DNA of 64,000 nt from Natronosalvus vescus (GCF_023973145.1 NZ_CP099546.1:3596001-3660000); one strand, 5' to 3'. Shown: positions 8,570-19,184, counted from the first letter of the stretch. Notes: a model not told the origin generated them from the letters alone. Program-made: numbers and translations.

Positions 8570-9906
8570 TGAGCCAACGAACGTTACAGTACGAAAATGA
8601 GACGATGGACGAACGAGACGACGTGATGGTCGAAGTGTCTGAACTCCGAACCTACTACGACGAAGGAAAACTATTCGGTGGAAACCCGGTTAAAGCAGTC
8701 GACGGCGTGTCATTCGAAATTAAACGCGGTGAGACGCTCGGCCTGGTCGGTGAATCCGGCTGTGGGAAGACGACGCTCGGCCGAACGCTCGTCCAACTCG
8801 AGGAGGCGACTTCCGGGAAAATTCACTTCGACGGAACCGACGTGACGACACTGAGTGGCACAGAACTCAAAGCCTGGCGGCGCGATGCACAAATCGTCTT
8901 TCAGGATCCCGATTCGAGTCTCAACGATCGAATGACAGTCGGTGAGATTGTTCGCGAGCCCCTCGATGTCCACGACTGGAAGACGCCCAGAGAGCGCCAA
9001 CAGCGAGTGCGTGAACTACTCGAGAAAGTCGGACTCCAGCGTGAACACTACTACCGATATCCACACCAGTTCTCCGGTGGGCAACGCCAACGAATCGGCA
9101 TCGCTCGGACACTGACGCTCGAACCGGAATTTATCGTCCTCGACGAACCGGTGAGCGCACTGGACGTGTCGGTGCAAGCAGAAGTTATCAACTTGCTCGA
9201 AGATCTACAAGACGAGTTCGGCCTGACGTACCTGTTCATTGCGCACGACCTTTCGGTGGTGCGTCATATCTGTGATCGCGTCGCCGTGATGTATCTCGGT
9301 AACATCATGGAGATTGGGCCGACTGAAGAGCTGTTCACGAACCCGGCAAACCCGTACACACACGCATTGTTGTCGGCGATCCCTGAACCGGATCCAACGG
9401 CGTACAAGGATCGGATCACGCTCCAGGGAACGCCACCGAACCCACGGGATCCACCGAGTGGCTGTCCGTTCAGTACACGGTGTCCGGCCCGGATCCGCCC
9501 GGAGGAGTACGAAACCCTCGACAATGCCCTCTGGACGCAACTCGACCTCCTTCGAGAGATCATCCGAGAGCGTAAGCGGGCTGAACGAGGCATTAGCGAT
9601 CGCCTCAAGTCACTTCTCGGTCGCGAGAGTCGCTTCGGTACGATCGAAGAGATTTACGACGAACTGTTCGATGCGGTCGACGTACCGGAATCGATCCAAC
9701 CGGTGCTCGATCAGGTTGCTGAGGACGTTCAAGCCAATGACGAGAGAAGTGCACTCGAGTTACTCAACGAGGAGTTCGGGAGCAGTTGTGACGCGGATAT
9801 TCCGGACTACCATCCCGTGGGTGATGAGGGTCGGGTCAGCCTCTGCCACCGCCACGAGTCAGGATACGAAACGCCCGGCACCGTCATCGATCGGCGTCAT
9901 CGATAA
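8569..9906 (+). CDS. ABC transporter ATP-binding protein, DppF/OppF type, with insert in the C-terminal Cys motif
   Basis: A 445-residue second ATPase of the heterodimer. Walker A is [12 protein letters not shown], the Q-loop is [12 protein letters not shown], the signature is [15 protein letters not shown] and Walker B is [12 protein letters not shown]. The C-terminal oligopeptide-transporter domain normally reads GCxFxxRCxxA, then Cys and CHxH in close succession. Here [12 protein letters not shown] is separated from [17 protein letters not shown] and LCHRH by about 85 charged helical residues ([20 protein letters not shown] onwards). The last gene of the operon; its ATG overlaps the DppD stop by one base. 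Confidence 0.9.
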   Translation: MSQRTLQYENETMDERDDVMVEVSELRTYYDEGKLFGGNPVKAVDGVSFEIKRGETLGLVGESGCGKTTLGRTLVQLEEATSGKIHFDGTDVTTLSGTELKAWRRDAQIVFQDPDSSLNDRMTVGEIVREPLDVHDWKTPRERQQRVRELLEKVGLQREHYYRYPHQFSGGQRQRIGIARTLTLEPEFIVLDEPVSALDVSVQAEVINLLEDLQDEFGLTYLFIAHDLSVVRHICDRVAVMYLGNIMEIGPTEELFTNPANPYTHALLSAIPEPDPTAYKDRITLQGTPPNPRDPPSGCPFSTRCPARIRPEEYETLDNALWTQLDLLREIIRERKRAERGISDRLKSLLGRESRFGTIEEIYDELFDAVDVPESIQPVLDQVAEDVQANDERSALELLNEEFGSSCDADIPDYHPVGDEGRVSLCHRHESGYETPGTVIDRRHR

Positions 9907-9924
9907 CGTTCCGTCCGAACCGGC

Positions 9925-10386
9925 ATGACATCATATTCTTCGCCGCGACTCGCCCGAATCCGTGTCGCAGTACTCGTCTGTGCGGATACGCTCGCGTACA
10001 TCACTGGTGTCGTGTTAATTTCGACGATTATCGCTACCGCAGTGAGCTTAGCTGTCGGGGGCGGTTTCGAAGGAGCGAAAGTCGGTCTATTCCTGCTTGG
10101 GTTCGCGTTGATGGCGTTTGCGACAATTCGTCTCTGGCCGTCCTCTCCGGAGGAACTCGAGCGGACACAATCGGGGACGGTCGGCACCGAAGCGGGTCGT
10201 GCGATCGGGGCCAAACCAGATCAAACGACATTCCAGCGCTTCGTTCGGGCGCTTCCGCCGTTTCGGTGGGTGACACCACCTCCCCCGAGGTACGCTATCT
10301 CACCACCGGGGAAGCTCTTCTGGAGCAGTCTCGGCGTGCTTCTGGTCTCGTTCGTACTCGAAGCCGTGTTCGGGGTCGGGGTTTGA
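9925..10386 (+). CDS. Haloarchaeal membrane protein of unknown function
   Basis: A 153-residue protein with two hydrophobic helices near the N-terminus (YITGVVLISTIIATAVSLAV and VGLFLLGFALMAFATIRLW), a polar middle section of about 50 residues, a Pro-rich stretch (WVTPPPPRYAI) and a last helix (FWSSLGVLLVSFVLEAVFG). I do not recognise a catalytic motif. It follows the DppF gene by 18 bases and may be read through from the transporter operon, but nothing ties it to transport functionally. Confidence 0.7.
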   Translation: MTSYSSPRLARIRVAVLVCADTLAYITGVVLISTIIATAVSLAVGGGFEGAKVGLFLLGFALMAFATIRLWPSSPEELERTQSGTVGTEAGRAIGAKPDQTTFQRFVRALPPFRWVTPPPPRYAISPPGKLFWSSLGVLLVSFVLEAVFGVGV

Positions 10387-10607
10387 TAGTCGCTGGCAAC
10401 GACGTTTTCCGATGATTGCAATCAGATCACAATCACCGTCCTGCGTTGGGTGGGGGAGACTCTCAATTGGATCCGCGTGTTCCCCGGACGCGAGAGACTC
10501 GTAAGTTATTTGGACAGTGCTTCATCCTGAGCACGGTATTCCAAAAATATGGCGTGACAAGTGATGCACTCGAAACCATTATCCGAGTCCCTGCGTGACT
10601 ATGGTAT

Positions 10608-11147
10608 ATGTCCAAACGCGATGACGATTCCGTCGGGCTTCGTGCCCGAACACCGGCAGTGAAAGAGGCCTGGAAGCGGACGAATCAGGATATGGAGGCC
10701 ATTGCCGACGAGCGTCGCGAAGACGGCTGGGAAGTCATCACGATGCCAGCGGTGCACACGTCTGCGGTCGGTCGAGACGACAACGAGGATTATTACGGAC
10801 TCGTCCACATCATTCCCGACAACCACGCCGACGCGTTTAGCGACACGTTCGAGTCGGGATCGTTCCCTCGATGGGAGGCCTACCGCAACGACGTCGACGG
10901 CTTCGTCTTTCTGGTCACGGAGTTGATGGATCCCGAGACGAAAACTGCGATTCTCGTTGCCGGTCAGTACAACATGCAACTCGCCAAAGGAATGGTAACG
11001 ACGGCCATCAGAACGGGTGCCCTCTACAGCCACTTCAAGACGATCAACGGCACCGAACTGGGGTCAGTACGATACGAAGAAATCGACCCGTTCATACCAA
11101 ACGTCGAGGGTTTCATCGACCGCTTCGATATTGACCCAAACGCGTAA
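10608..11147 (+). CDS. Conserved haloarchaeal protein of unknown function
   Basis: A 179-residue soluble acidic protein. The N-terminus is helical (VKEAWKRTNQDMEAIADER) and is followed by an alpha/beta part (GWEVITMPAVHTSAVG, GLVHIIPDN, FVFLVTELMDP). No signal, membrane helix or known motif. It is a single gene, convergent with pccA (25 bases between stops), with a 221-base upstream spacer. Confidence 0.7.
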   Translation: MSKRDDDSVGLRARTPAVKEAWKRTNQDMEAIADERREDGWEVITMPAVHTSAVGRDDNEDYYGLVHIIPDNHADAFSDTFESGSFPRWEAYRNDVDGFVFLVTELMDPETKTAILVAGQYNMQLAKGMVTTAIRTGALYSHFKTINGTELGSVRYEEIDPFIPNVEGFIDRFDIDPNA

Positions 11148-11172
11148 TCCGCAGACGATATTCGTCGAACAG

Positions 11173-12999
11173 TTACTCGAGAACCACCAGCGTATCGCCC
11201 ATGTCGACGCTTTGGCCTTCCTCGACGGCGACCTGAGCGACCGTTCCGCCCGTGGAGGCGACGATGTCGTTTTCCATCTTCATGGCCTCGAGGACGACGA
11301 CGACGTCACCGGCGGCGACCTCGTCCCCCTCACCGACGTCGACGGAGAGGATCGTTCCCTGCATTTCGGCATCGACCACTTCGCCGTCACCCTGAATATC
11401 GACGTCTTCCGAGGAGCTGCCGCCAGCGGGTTCGGGCGCACTCGCGGCCGGTTTGTTCCCACCGGATCCGCTGGCTGGGAAGGCGCCACCGCGATCCTCG
11501 AGGTTGACGTCGAACCGTTTACCGTTGACCTCGACGGTGAACTCGCGTTCGACGACCTCGGCGTCGTCACCAGCGCCAGAATCGGACGACCCCCACTGTT
11601 CCTGGGCCTGTTCGAACCGACTGCGGTCGATCTCTTCGTCCAGATACTTCGTGGTGTGCGTACCCGCGACGAAGCGCTCGTCGGTCAACATGAGGCGGTG
11701 GAACGGGACGATGGTCGTGATCCCCTCGATTTCGTACTCCTTGAGCGCGCGCAACGACCGCTCGATACACTCCTCGCGATCTTCGCCCCAGACGATGAGT
11801 TTCGCGATCATCGAATCGTAGTCGGTGACGAGTTCGTCTCCCTGTGAGAGTGCGTCGTCCAGGCGGACGCCGACGCCGCCCGGCGGGTTGTACGTGGTGA
11901 GCGTGCCGCCGGTTGCCGGCTGGAAGTCCTTCGCCGCGTTCTCGGCGTTGATCCTGAACTCGATCGCGTGGCCGTCGATGTCGACGTCGTCCTGTGCGAA
12001 GTCGAGTTCTTCACCCGCGGCGACCCGGATCTGGCGTTTGACGATGTCGATGCCAGTGATCTCTTCGGTCACGCAGTGTTCGACCTGGATACGGGTGTTG
12101 ACCTCGAGGAAGTAGAAGTTCGCATCCGGGCCGAGAACGCCGTCGCGTCCGGGCTCTTCCTCGACGAGGAACTCGACGGTGCCGGCGTTCACGTAATCGG
12201 CAGCGGCCACCCCGCGTCGGGCAGCGTCGCCGATCCGTTCCCGGAGTTCGTCGGACAGTGCTGGCGACGGTCCTTCCTCGATCACTTTCTGATGGCGCCG
12301 CTGGAGCGAGCAGTCGCGCTCACCGAGGTGACGGACGTTGCCGTGTTCGTCGGCGATGATCTGCACTTCGATGTGGCGGGGCTTCTCGAGGTAGCGCTCG
12401 AGGTACACCGAGTCGTTGCCGAAGTAGGCTTCGCCCTCGCGTTGGGCACTCTCTAGTTTGTCCTCGACCTCGCTCTCGGCTTCGACGACTTTCATCCCTC
12501 GACCACCGCCGCCACCTTCGGCTTTGATCGCGATGGGGTAGCCGTGCTCTTCGCCGAACACGCGTACCTCGTCAGGATCGGTGACGGGATCAGTCGTCCC
12601 GGGAACGATGGGCACCTCGGCGTCGCTCATTATTTTTCGAGCTTTCGTCTTCTCACCGAGAGACTCCATGGCGTCGCTCGAGGAACCAATCCAGGTGATA
12701 CCCTCTGCTTCCTCGACTTTCCCGGCGAACTCGGCGTTCTCCGCGAGGAAACCGTAACCGGGGTGGATCGCGTCGGCGTCGGCCTTGCGAGCCGCCTCGA
12801 GGACGGCCTCGTGATCGAGGTACGAGTCGGCGGCCCGTGCCGGCCCGACGTTGTAGGCTTCGTCTGCGTACCGGACGTGGCCACCGCGTTTGTCCGCATC
12901 GGAGTAGACGGCGACCGTGCTCACGTTCAATTCCTCGCACGCTCGCATCACTCTGACGGCGATTTCGCCTCGGTTGGCCACCAGAACCTTCCTGAACAT
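11173..12999 (-). CDS. pccA: Acyl-CoA (propionyl/acetyl-CoA) carboxylase alpha subunit: biotin carboxylase plus biotin carrier
   Basis: A 608-residue subunit that carboxylates its own biotin with ATP and bicarbonate. The N-terminal biotin-carboxylase fold starts [20 protein letters not shown]. The Gly-rich ATP-grasp loop is [14 protein letters not shown] (about 159-172) and the biotin-carboxylase signature [12 protein letters not shown] is present. After an acidic, Ser/Gly/Ala-rich linker (about 450-530) comes a biotinyl domain with EAMKMEN; Lys574 is the biotinylation site. Fused BC-BCCP alpha subunits of this size are typical of haloarchaeal propionyl-CoA carboxylase. The partner genes pccB and pccX are on the same strand upstream, separated by a divergent Nudix gene, so pccA has its own promoter. 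Confidence 0.93.
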   Translation of the reverse strand: MFRKVLVANRGEIAVRVMRACEELNVSTVAVYSDADKRGGHVRYADEAYNVGPARAADSYLDHEAVLEAARKADADAIHPGYGFLAENAEFAGKVEEAEGITWIGSSSDAMESLGEKTKARKIMSDAEVPIVPGTTDPVTDPDEVRVFGEEHGYPIAIKAEGGGGGRGMKVVEAESEVEDKLESAQREGEAYFGNDSVYLERYLEKPRHIEVQIIADEHGNVRHLGERDCSLQRRHQKVIEEGPSPALSDELRERIGDAARRGVAAADYVNAGTVEFLVEEEPGRDGVLGPDANFYFLEVNTRIQVEHCVTEEITGIDIVKRQIRVAAGEELDFAQDDVDIDGHAIEFRINAENAAKDFQPATGGTLTTYNPPGGVGVRLDDALSQGDELVTDYDSMIAKLIVWGEDREECIERSLRALKEYEIEGITTIVPFHRLMLTDERFVAGTHTTKYLDEEIDRSRFEQAQEQWGSSDSGAGDDAEVVEREFTVEVNGKRFDVNLEDRGGAFPASGSGGNKPAASAPEPAGGSSSEDVDIQGDGEVVDAEMQGTILSVDVGEGDEVAAGDVVVVLEAMKMENDIVASTGGTVAQVAVEEGQSVDMGDTLVVLE

Positions 13000-13277
13000 T
13001 CGTGTATGGACAGTCGAAAAGGGAGTACCTTACTTTTTCGCAACTGTTTCGGTTGCTCGGTTGTCAGGTGAATGCTGTCAGAACCGTGTCGTCGGGTGGG
13101 TACACAGGTTCGATCGACAGCGTCTCAACGAGCAAGTGCTGGACTGCAGTCGATACACCAACCCGTTCGGTGATACCGGAAAGCCATTAAACCGGATTGG
13201 ACACACCGGTAACGAGACGGCGGTTAGCACACTCCACTACCACCTATGCTTTTCTCGTTTCGCTCGAGTGTCGACGC

Positions 13278-13784
13278 ATGGAACGTGTCGACCCGCGTGA
13301 TCGATTCCCGGATCTCATCGAAACACGGGAGGAAGGATCCGTCGACCCGGAGACGTTCGATTCGCTGGGGGACGTCGAACCGTTCTCCACCGGGTGGGCT
13401 GTGGCGGCCGTCATCCTCGACTCGGTCGAGCGCGTTCTCCTCGCGTACCATCGAGGCGACGAGTCCTGGCTGCTTCCCGGTGGCAGCGTCCAGCCCGACG
13501 AATCGCTGCGCGAGGCCGTCGTCAGGGAGGTTTCGGAAGAAACCGGCGTACACGTCGAACCAATGCGTCCACACGCAATCGTTGAGAACGTCGTCGAAAA
13601 CGACGGCCGAACGCATTCGTTTGCCGTCGTCTTCTTCTCAGCAGACCCAACATCCACGGCGATTGGAACCGATCTGGGAGCGCCTGGCGAACCAATCGAG
13701 CGAGCGGACTGGTTCGACGAGCTTCCCGAGGACGTGTACGATCGAGCGCTCACGAAACGAGTGCTCGAGCGCGTTCGATCGTAA
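13278..13784 (+). CDS. NUDIX hydrolase
   Basis: A 168-residue cytoplasmic hydrolase of nucleoside-diphosphate-linked compounds. The complete Nudix box is visible: GGSVQPDESLREAVVREV followed by SEETGV, matching Gx5Ex7REUxEExGU, so the Mg-binding Glu residues are intact. I chose the ATG at 13278 (MERVDPRDRF) over one 27 codons upstream because the added residues look non-coding. It sits between pccX and pccA on the opposite strand, which splits the carboxylase gene cluster. The substrate cannot be predicted. Confidence 0.88.
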   Translation: MERVDPRDRFPDLIETREEGSVDPETFDSLGDVEPFSTGWAVAAVILDSVERVLLAYHRGDESWLLPGGSVQPDESLREAVVREVSEETGVHVEPMRPHAIVENVVENDGRTHSFAVVFFSADPTSTAIGTDLGAPGEPIERADWFDELPEDVYDRALTKRVLERVRS

Positions 13785-13832
13785 CGGAAATCGGTCGCCA
13801 GCCGGGTTCGGCGAGACTCGGGGGAGAGCAGC

Positions 13833-14210
13833 TCAGAACCGATCGGCTCGACTCGCCGCCGCCCACGGGTTCGTCGGCGCTCGAGTCGGTACGCGTACCG
13901 TTCGTCCCTGGTGGGCGTCGAGACGTCCGGCAAACGACCAGCGCTTGCCCTCCCACGTGTCTGCCCCGTCGCCCTGGGCGGCCGCCCGCTCGAGATCCTG
14001 GAGGTGCGCGCCGATGGCGGCGACGATGGCCGCTGCTTCTTCGGTCGTCGCGTCGTCCGGGAGCGTGACGGAGACGTCTTCGACGAGGACGAAAGTGTCC
14101 GTTGGTACGTCGCCGACAGTATCAGGCTCCTCGAGCGAGTTGGTCTGAGCACTGTCGGCAGCGTCGAAGTCGGGATCGGTGTCGTGCGCTTCGGAATCGT
14201 TCGTCGTCAT
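13833..14210 (-). CDS. pccX: Small third subunit of propionyl-CoA carboxylase, PccX-like
   Basis: A 125-residue acidic protein 10 bases downstream of pccB. The first 40 residues are a low-complexity acidic leader. Then come a [20 protein letters not shown] segment, a helix and a conserved-looking tail with a Trp and several basic residues ([13 protein letters not shown], then [12 protein letters not shown]). This resembles the epsilon-type small subunit of acyl-CoA carboxylases; in Haloferax mediterranei the propionyl-CoA carboxylase is encoded by pccBXA with a small PccX needed for activity. The assignment rests on size, tail motif and gene order. Confidence 0.75.
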   Translation of the reverse strand: MTTNDSEAHDTDPDFDAADSAQTNSLEEPDTVGDVPTDTFVLVEDVSVTLPDDATTEEAAAIVAAIGAHLQDLERAAAQGDGADTWEGKRWSFAGRLDAHQGRTVRVPTRAPTNPWAAASRADRF

Positions 14211-14220
14211 AACGGCGTCA

Positions 14221-15771
14221 TTAGAGGGGGATGTTTCCGTGTTTCTTCGACGGCGTGTCCTCGCGTTTGGTCTCGAGCATCTCGAGGTCGTTGATGAGCC
14301 GCGGCCGGGTCTCTGTCGGGCGGATCACGTCGTCGAGGAAGCCCTTATCAGTCGCCGTGTAGGGATTGGCGAACTCCTCGCGGTACTCCTCGATCAGTTC
14401 CTCTCGGAGCGCGTCGGGGTCGTCGGCCTCCTCGAGTTCGTTCCGGTAGAGGATGTTCACGGCACCTTTCGGCCCCATGACGGCGATTTCTGCCGTCGGC
14501 CAGGCGTAGTTGACGTCGGCACCGAGGTTCTTCGAGGCCATCACGCAGTACGCACCGCCGTAGGCTTTTCGCGTGATGACGGTCAGCAGCGGCACCGAGG
14601 CTTCGGAGTAGGCGTACAGGAGTTTGGCACCGTGACGGATGATGCCCCGATGTTCCTGGTCGGTTCCGGGCATGTAGCCGGGGACGTCGACGAACGTGAC
14701 GATTGGAATGTTGAACGAGTCACAGAAACGGACGAAGCGCGATCCCTTCATCGACGCGTCGACGGTGAGCGTCCCGGCGTTGACCCGCGGCTGGTTGGCA
14801 ACGACGCCGACCGACCGGCCGTCGAGGCGGGAGAAGCCGACGACGATGTTCTTCGCGTAGTTTTCGGCCACCTCGAAGAACGAACCCTCGTCCATCACCG
14901 ACTCGATGACATCTGTCATGTCGTACGGTTTCTGTGGATTGTCGGGGACGATGGACTCGAGCGCGTCGTCACGCCGGTCGGGGTCGTCCCACGGCTCGAC
15001 ACGCGGGGGATCCTCGACGTTGTTCTGTGGAAGATACGAGAGGAGGCGACGAACGTCGTCGAGAGCCTGTTCTTCCGAGTCACAGGCGAACTGGGCTACC
15101 CCGGTGTTGTTCGCGTGCGTGAGCGCCCCGCCGAGTTCCTCGTGGGTGACGTCTTCACCCGTTACCGTCTTCGTAACACCTGGACCGGTGATGTACATGT
15201 GGCTCGTGTCCTTCACCATAAAAATGAAATCCGTGATCGACGGCGAGTAGACTGCCCCGCCGGCACAGGGCCCCATGATCGCCGAGATCTGGGGGACGAC
15301 GCCGCTCGCTTCCTGGTTTCGTCGGAAGATTTCGGTGAACCCGGCCAGGCTCTTGACCCCTTCCTGGATGCGAGCTCCCGCCGAATCGTTGAGGCCAACG
15401 ATGGGAGCTCCGACTTCCGTCGCCATGTCCATCACCTTGGTTATCTTCTCCGCGAATACCTCACCGAGCGAGCCACCGAAAACGGTAAAATCGTGTGCGA
15501 AGACGAATACTTTCCGCCCGTTCACGTCGCCGTAGCCAGTCACGACACCGTCGCCCAGAATCTTGCGTTCTTCCATCCCGAAATTCTGCTCCTGGTGGGT
15601 ACGAAGCTGATCGAACTCGGTGAACGTATCGTCGTCGAGGAAGTACTCGACGCGCTCTCTGGCGGTCATCTTGCCCTTCTCGTGTTGACGTTCGATACGG
15701 GCCTCCCCGCCGCCCAGTAGCGCTTCGTTACGGAGTTCCTTGAGTTCCTCGATGCGGTCTTCCATCGTCAT
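14221..15771 (-). CDS. pccB: Acyl-CoA carboxylase beta (carboxyltransferase) subunit
   Basis: A 516-residue crotonase-fold carboxyltransferase that moves CO2 from biotin to propionyl- or acetyl-CoA. Family motifs include [18 protein letters not shown] near the N-terminus, the oxyanion-hole glycines in [10 protein letters not shown] and ACVVPQ-like [20 protein letters not shown], and the C-terminal [19 protein letters not shown] and [13 protein letters not shown]. The ATG at 15771 is preceded by a good ribosome site (GGGAGG, 8-9 bases before), which rules out the longer reading from 15822. It is the first gene of a pccB-pccX unit. Confidence 0.93.
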   Translation of the reverse strand: MTMEDRIEELKELRNEALLGGGEARIERQHEKGKMTARERVEYFLDDDTFTEFDQLRTHQEQNFGMEERKILGDGVVTGYGDVNGRKVFVFAHDFTVFGGSLGEVFAEKITKVMDMATEVGAPIVGLNDSAGARIQEGVKSLAGFTEIFRRNQEASGVVPQISAIMGPCAGGAVYSPSITDFIFMVKDTSHMYITGPGVTKTVTGEDVTHEELGGALTHANNTGVAQFACDSEEQALDDVRRLLSYLPQNNVEDPPRVEPWDDPDRRDDALESIVPDNPQKPYDMTDVIESVMDEGSFFEVAENYAKNIVVGFSRLDGRSVGVVANQPRVNAGTLTVDASMKGSRFVRFCDSFNIPIVTFVDVPGYMPGTDQEHRGIIRHGAKLLYAYSEASVPLLTVITRKAYGGAYCVMASKNLGADVNYAWPTAEIAVMGPKGAVNILYRNELEEADDPDALREELIEEYREEFANPYTATDKGFLDDVIRPTETRPRLINDLEMLETKREDTPSKKHGNIPL

Positions 15772-15924
15772 AGCACGTTCCTCCCGGTTCGGCTCATTGC
15801 CGGAGGGAACGGCCAGGGGCACAAAAAGCGTTCTGGGATGGCGTGTTCGCTCCCAGTATCGCTCACTGCTATGGAATTCGACGACGTAAATGTTTGGTAC
15901 TGATCAAATACACGCATAAAGTCT

Positions 15925-15931
15925 TTGTATA
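15925..15931 (+). promoter_or_regulatory. TATA-like box for the branched-chain binding protein
   Basis: TTGTATA, with its centre about 23 bases before the ATG at 15951. The spacing suggests a leaderless transcript. Confidence 0.4.
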
Positions 15932-15950
15932 CCCCGGGTTATCTCTACAC

Positions 15951-17282
15951 ATGGTACGGAAGTTACCACGACGCAAGGTGCTCGCAGGAATCGGTGCAAC
16001 CGGTGTACTCGGAGTCGCAGGGTGTCTCGACGGGGACACTGACGACGACGATGGCAACGGTGATGGAACGGACAACGGTAATGGAAACGGCAATGGCAAT
16101 GGAAACGGCAACGGCAATGGTGACGCCGACGTCGATATCGATTACGGAGGAACGGTTCGATATGGGGTGTTGATGCCAGAAACTGGGGATCTCGGGAGCC
16201 TCGGACCAGCAATTCGAGACGGTGCCCTTCTCGTCGAACGGCAGTTGGGCGACGCGCTCGAGTTCGAGGTTCAGACGGGTGACACGGAGACCGAACCCTC
16301 CGCAGGGAACTCCTCCGCACAGAACCTCGTCGACGCCGGTATGCCTGCTGTCGTCGGGGCAGCCGCTTCGAACGTCACCCTGCAGGTAACCAGGCAGGTG
16401 TTCATCCCAAACCAGGTCGTCGGCATGTCCCCCGCTTCGACGTCCCCGGCTGTGACGGATCTCGACGACGACGGCTACATATTCCGAACGGCGCCCAGTG
16501 ACGCGTTGCAAGGGCCAGTCATGGCCGAAGTCGTCATGGACGAAATCGGTGGAAGTTCGACCGGGACGCTGTACCTCAACGACGACTACGGACAGGCACT
16601 CGAGGAATCCTACGTGAACGCGTTCGAGGACGCCGGTGGTGAAGTGCAAAACCGCGTCTCCTTCGAGCCCGAACAGGCGTCCTACACCTCCCAGATCGGT
16701 GACGCACTCGCTGACGACCCCGACATTCTGATGGTCGTCGGTTTCCCGCAGTCGGGGATCACCCTCTTCCGGGACTACTACGGCAACTACGCCGACGACT
16801 GGGATGGAGAAGTCATCGTCCCGGACGGTCTCATCGACGGTGACCTCCCCGGTGAGGTCGGTAACGACATGAACGACGTCTGGGGAACCGCGCCGAGTGC
16901 GGCCGGTCCAGGTGCTGACTTCTTCGCCGAACTATACGAAGATGAGTACGGAACCGCCCCCGCCGTCTTCAACAGTCACGCGTACGACGCCGCTGCCGTC
17001 ATCACTCTCGCGACGATCGCCGCCGGCGGCGACGAAGCCGACGGGACGGCGATTCGGGACAACATCCCCGAGGTCGCCAATCCAAACGGAACCGAGTACG
17101 ATCCGAGCGAACTCGCGGAAGCCGCCGCCGCCGTCGCCGATGGCGAAGATGTGAACTACCAGGGTGCCTCCTCGGCCGTTGACTTCGACGAGAACGGCGA
17201 CATGCAGGCCGTCGCCTACGACATCATGCGGTACCAGGACGGCTCGATCGAGACCCAGGACACCATCGAGTTCGAAAACTGA
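15951..17282 (+). CDS. Branched-chain amino acid ABC transporter substrate-binding lipoprotein
   Basis: A 443-residue type-I periplasmic-binding-fold lipoprotein (Leu/Ile/Val family). It has a Tat-like signal (LPRRKVLAGIGATG) with lipobox GVAGC (Cys25), then a (Gly-Asn)n linker up to about residue 60. The core begins VRYGVLMPETGDLGSLG and contains the expected AQNLVDAGMPAVVGAAAS and GTLYLNDDYGQALEE segments. The ATG at 15951 is preferred to 15843 because it places the signal at the N-terminus. It converges on the LivFGMH-type genes (17548-21624), so the binding protein and its transporter are separate transcription units. Confidence 0.92.
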   Translation: MVRKLPRRKVLAGIGATGVLGVAGCLDGDTDDDDGNGDGTDNGNGNGNGNGNGNGNGDADVDIDYGGTVRYGVLMPETGDLGSLGPAIRDGALLVERQLGDALEFEVQTGDTETEPSAGNSSAQNLVDAGMPAVVGAAASNVTLQVTRQVFIPNQVVGMSPASTSPAVTDLDDDGYIFRTAPSDALQGPVMAEVVMDEIGGSSTGTLYLNDDYGQALEESYVNAFEDAGGEVQNRVSFEPEQASYTSQIGDALADDPDILMVVGFPQSGITLFRDYYGNYADDWDGEVIVPDGLIDGDLPGEVGNDMNDVWGTAPSAAGPGADFFAELYEDEYGTAPAVFNSHAYDAAAVITLATIAAGGDEADGTAIRDNIPEVANPNGTEYDPSELAEAAAAVADGEDVNYQGASSAVDFDENGDMQAVAYDIMRYQDGSIETQDTIEFEN

Positions 17283-17547
17283 TCGAACGACGCTCGAGAC
17301 CCGAATATTTCGAGGTGGCACGTCGAACGGCTCGATACGACTCGAGTCCTCTTTTGTGATCGTATGATGCCTCGAGGACGCTCATTTTTGATCGAGTGAT
17401 CTCCCGAGATAACGCAACTGCTGGTAACGACTGTCACGAACTGATCGTCAGGTGATACCACCGACACGAAAACTGAGTATTTAGAACTGTCGCTGCCAGA
17501 TAACGCGTCGTTCAAAAACCGTATATCGTCGAACCCGGGGCACTGGA

Positions 17548-18348
17548 TTATCCGCCGAGGAACTGCCGGCGAACTTCCTCGTCGGCCAGCAACCGGTCGC
17601 CGGTGTCGGTGTAGCTGTTTTCACCCTGGGCCAGCACGTAGCCGCGGTCACACCGCCTGAGGGCCGTTTTGGCGTTTTGTTCGACCATCAAGATTGCCGT
17701 GCCGTCGTCGTTGATGTCGTCTATCCGGTTGAACATGTCTTGCACCAGATCCGGGGCGAGCCCGGCCGAGGGTTCGTCGAGCAACAACAGATCCGGATCG
17801 AGCATCAGTGCCCTCCCCATTGCCACCATCTGTCGCTGCCCGCCGGACATCGTCCCGGCTTTTTGCTTTCGCCGTTCGCGAAGCACCGGGAACCGGTCGT
17901 AAACGGCCTCGAGGCGATCCTCCGGAACATCGTCGAGGATGTACGCGCCCATCTCGAGGTTCTCCTCGACCGAGAGGGAGCCGAAGATGTTCTCGTTCTG
18001 TGGGACGTAACTAATCCCCTCGTGGATGATCTCCTCGGGCGCGAGCGGATGGATTTCCTCGCCCTGGAAGGTTATTGTGCCACCCATGTGTGCCGTCAGC
18101 CCGAACACGGACTTCATCAGGGTGGACTTGCCGGCGCCGTTCGGTCCAACGATGGTGACGTACTCGCCCTCGCCTACGTCGAGGTCGACGTCTGTGAGTA
18201 TCTGTAAGTCGCCGTACCCTGCATCGAGCCCACGGACGGTGAGTATCGTCTCCTCGGGGACGATCGCCCGCGGATCACGTCGAGCGGTGACTACTTCCTC
18301 GTCGGTCGTCGCGTCTCCCTTCCCCGGTTCGGACACCGACTCGCTCAT
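17548..18348 (-). CDS. livF: Branched-chain amino acid ABC transporter ATP-binding protein, LivF type
   Basis: A 266-residue ATPase. Walker A is GPNGAGKST, the signature is MSGGQRQMVAMGRALM, Walker B is LLLLDEPSAG and the H-switch region follows (ILMVEQNAKTAL). An N-terminal extension of about 30 residues (Glu/Asp/Thr-rich) precedes the normal LTVRGLDAGYGD start. Its start overlaps the LivG stop by 4 bases, so the two ATPases are coupled. The last gene of the four-gene livHMGF unit. Confidence 0.92.
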   Translation of the reverse strand: MSESVSEPGKGDATTDEEVVTARRDPRAIVPEETILTVRGLDAGYGDLQILTDVDLDVGEGEYVTIVGPNGAGKSTLMKSVFGLTAHMGGTITFQGEEIHPLAPEEIIHEGISYVPQNENIFGSLSVEENLEMGAYILDDVPEDRLEAVYDRFPVLRERRKQKAGTMSGGQRQMVAMGRALMLDPDLLLLDEPSAGLAPDLVQDMFNRIDDINDDGTAILMVEQNAKTALRRCDRGYVLAQGENSYTDTGDRLLADEEVRRQFLGG

Positions 18349-19184
18349 ACGTCGATCTCCCCCAGGTAGGCCTCGATAACGCGTTCGTTACGCTGTACCA
18401 TCTCGGGTTCGCCTTCAGCGAGCACTGCACCCTGGTGCATGACGATCACGTGTTCACAGTTTTCCATAATAACGTCCATATCGTGTTCGACGAGCAGGAA
18501 CGTGTACCCCTGCTCACGCAGTTCGTGGATTCGCTCGAGCAACTTCTCTTCGAGCGTCGGGTTGACGCCCGCAAGCGGTTCGTCAAGCAACAGCATCTCC
18601 GGGTCGGTCATCATCGCTCGCGCCATCTCGAGTAGCTTTCGCTGGCCGCCAGAGAGGGTTCCAGCCTGGGTGTGGGCGATGTGATCGATCTCGAAGAAGT
18701 CGACGACTTCCCAGACGCGGTCGCGAATATCCATCTCCTGATCGATGACATCGTTTCGAACGATCGGCGTCACCGACCGCCACAACGATTCACCGAGTTG
18801 ATTTTGTGGGGCGAGCATCAGGTTTTCGAGGACGGTCATCTCCTCGAGTTCGCGTGCAATCTGGAACGTTCGTACCAGCCCCTTGTTGGCGACCTGATCC
18901 GGGCGGAGGCCGGTGATGTCCTCGCCCTGGAAGGTAACGCTCCCCGAATCTGGCGTGTGTGCACCGGTGATGCAGTTGAACGTCGTCGATTTGCCGGCAC
19001 CGTTCGGGCCGATGAGGCCGGTCAAGGATCCGGCTTCGACGTCGAACGACGCCTCGTCGACGGCGACGATCCCACCGAAGGTTTTGCGCAGATTGTCGAC
19101 GCGGAGCGGCGGCGTATCCTGCGTCCGCGTCCGTTTTTCCGTCTCGGCATCGGTTTGCGTATTCGGATTCGCAACGTCACTCAT
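18345..19184 (-). CDS. livG: Branched-chain amino acid ABC transporter ATP-binding protein, LivG type
   Basis: A 279-residue ATPase. It begins RVDNLRKTFGGIVAVDEASF, with Walker A GPNGAGKST, signature LSGGQRKLLEMARAMM, Walker B MLLLDEPLAGVNP and H-loop LLVEHDMDVIM. The GI-type insert before the signature (ITGLRPDQVANKGLVRTFQ) is typical of LivG. Overlaps livM by 4 bases and livF by 4 bases. Confidence 0.92.
   Translation of the reverse strand: MSDVANPNTQTDAETEKRTRTQDTPPLRVDNLRKTFGGIVAVDEASFDVEAGSLTGLIGPNGAGKSTTFNCITGAHTPDSGSVTFQGEDITGLRPDQVANKGLVRTFQIARELEEMTVLENLMLAPQNQLGESLWRSVTPIVRNDVIDQEMDIRDRVWEVVDFFEIDHIAHTQAGTLSGGQRKLLEMARAMMTDPEMLLLDEPLAGVNPTLEEKLLERIHELREQGYTFLLVEHDMDVIMENCEHVIVMHQGAVLAEGEPEMVQRNERVIEAYLGEIDV

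Noticed and set aside
14179-15720. Long plus-strand open frame antisense to pccB
   Set aside because: Same reason: the carboxyltransferase motifs, ribosome site and operon order are on the minus strand.
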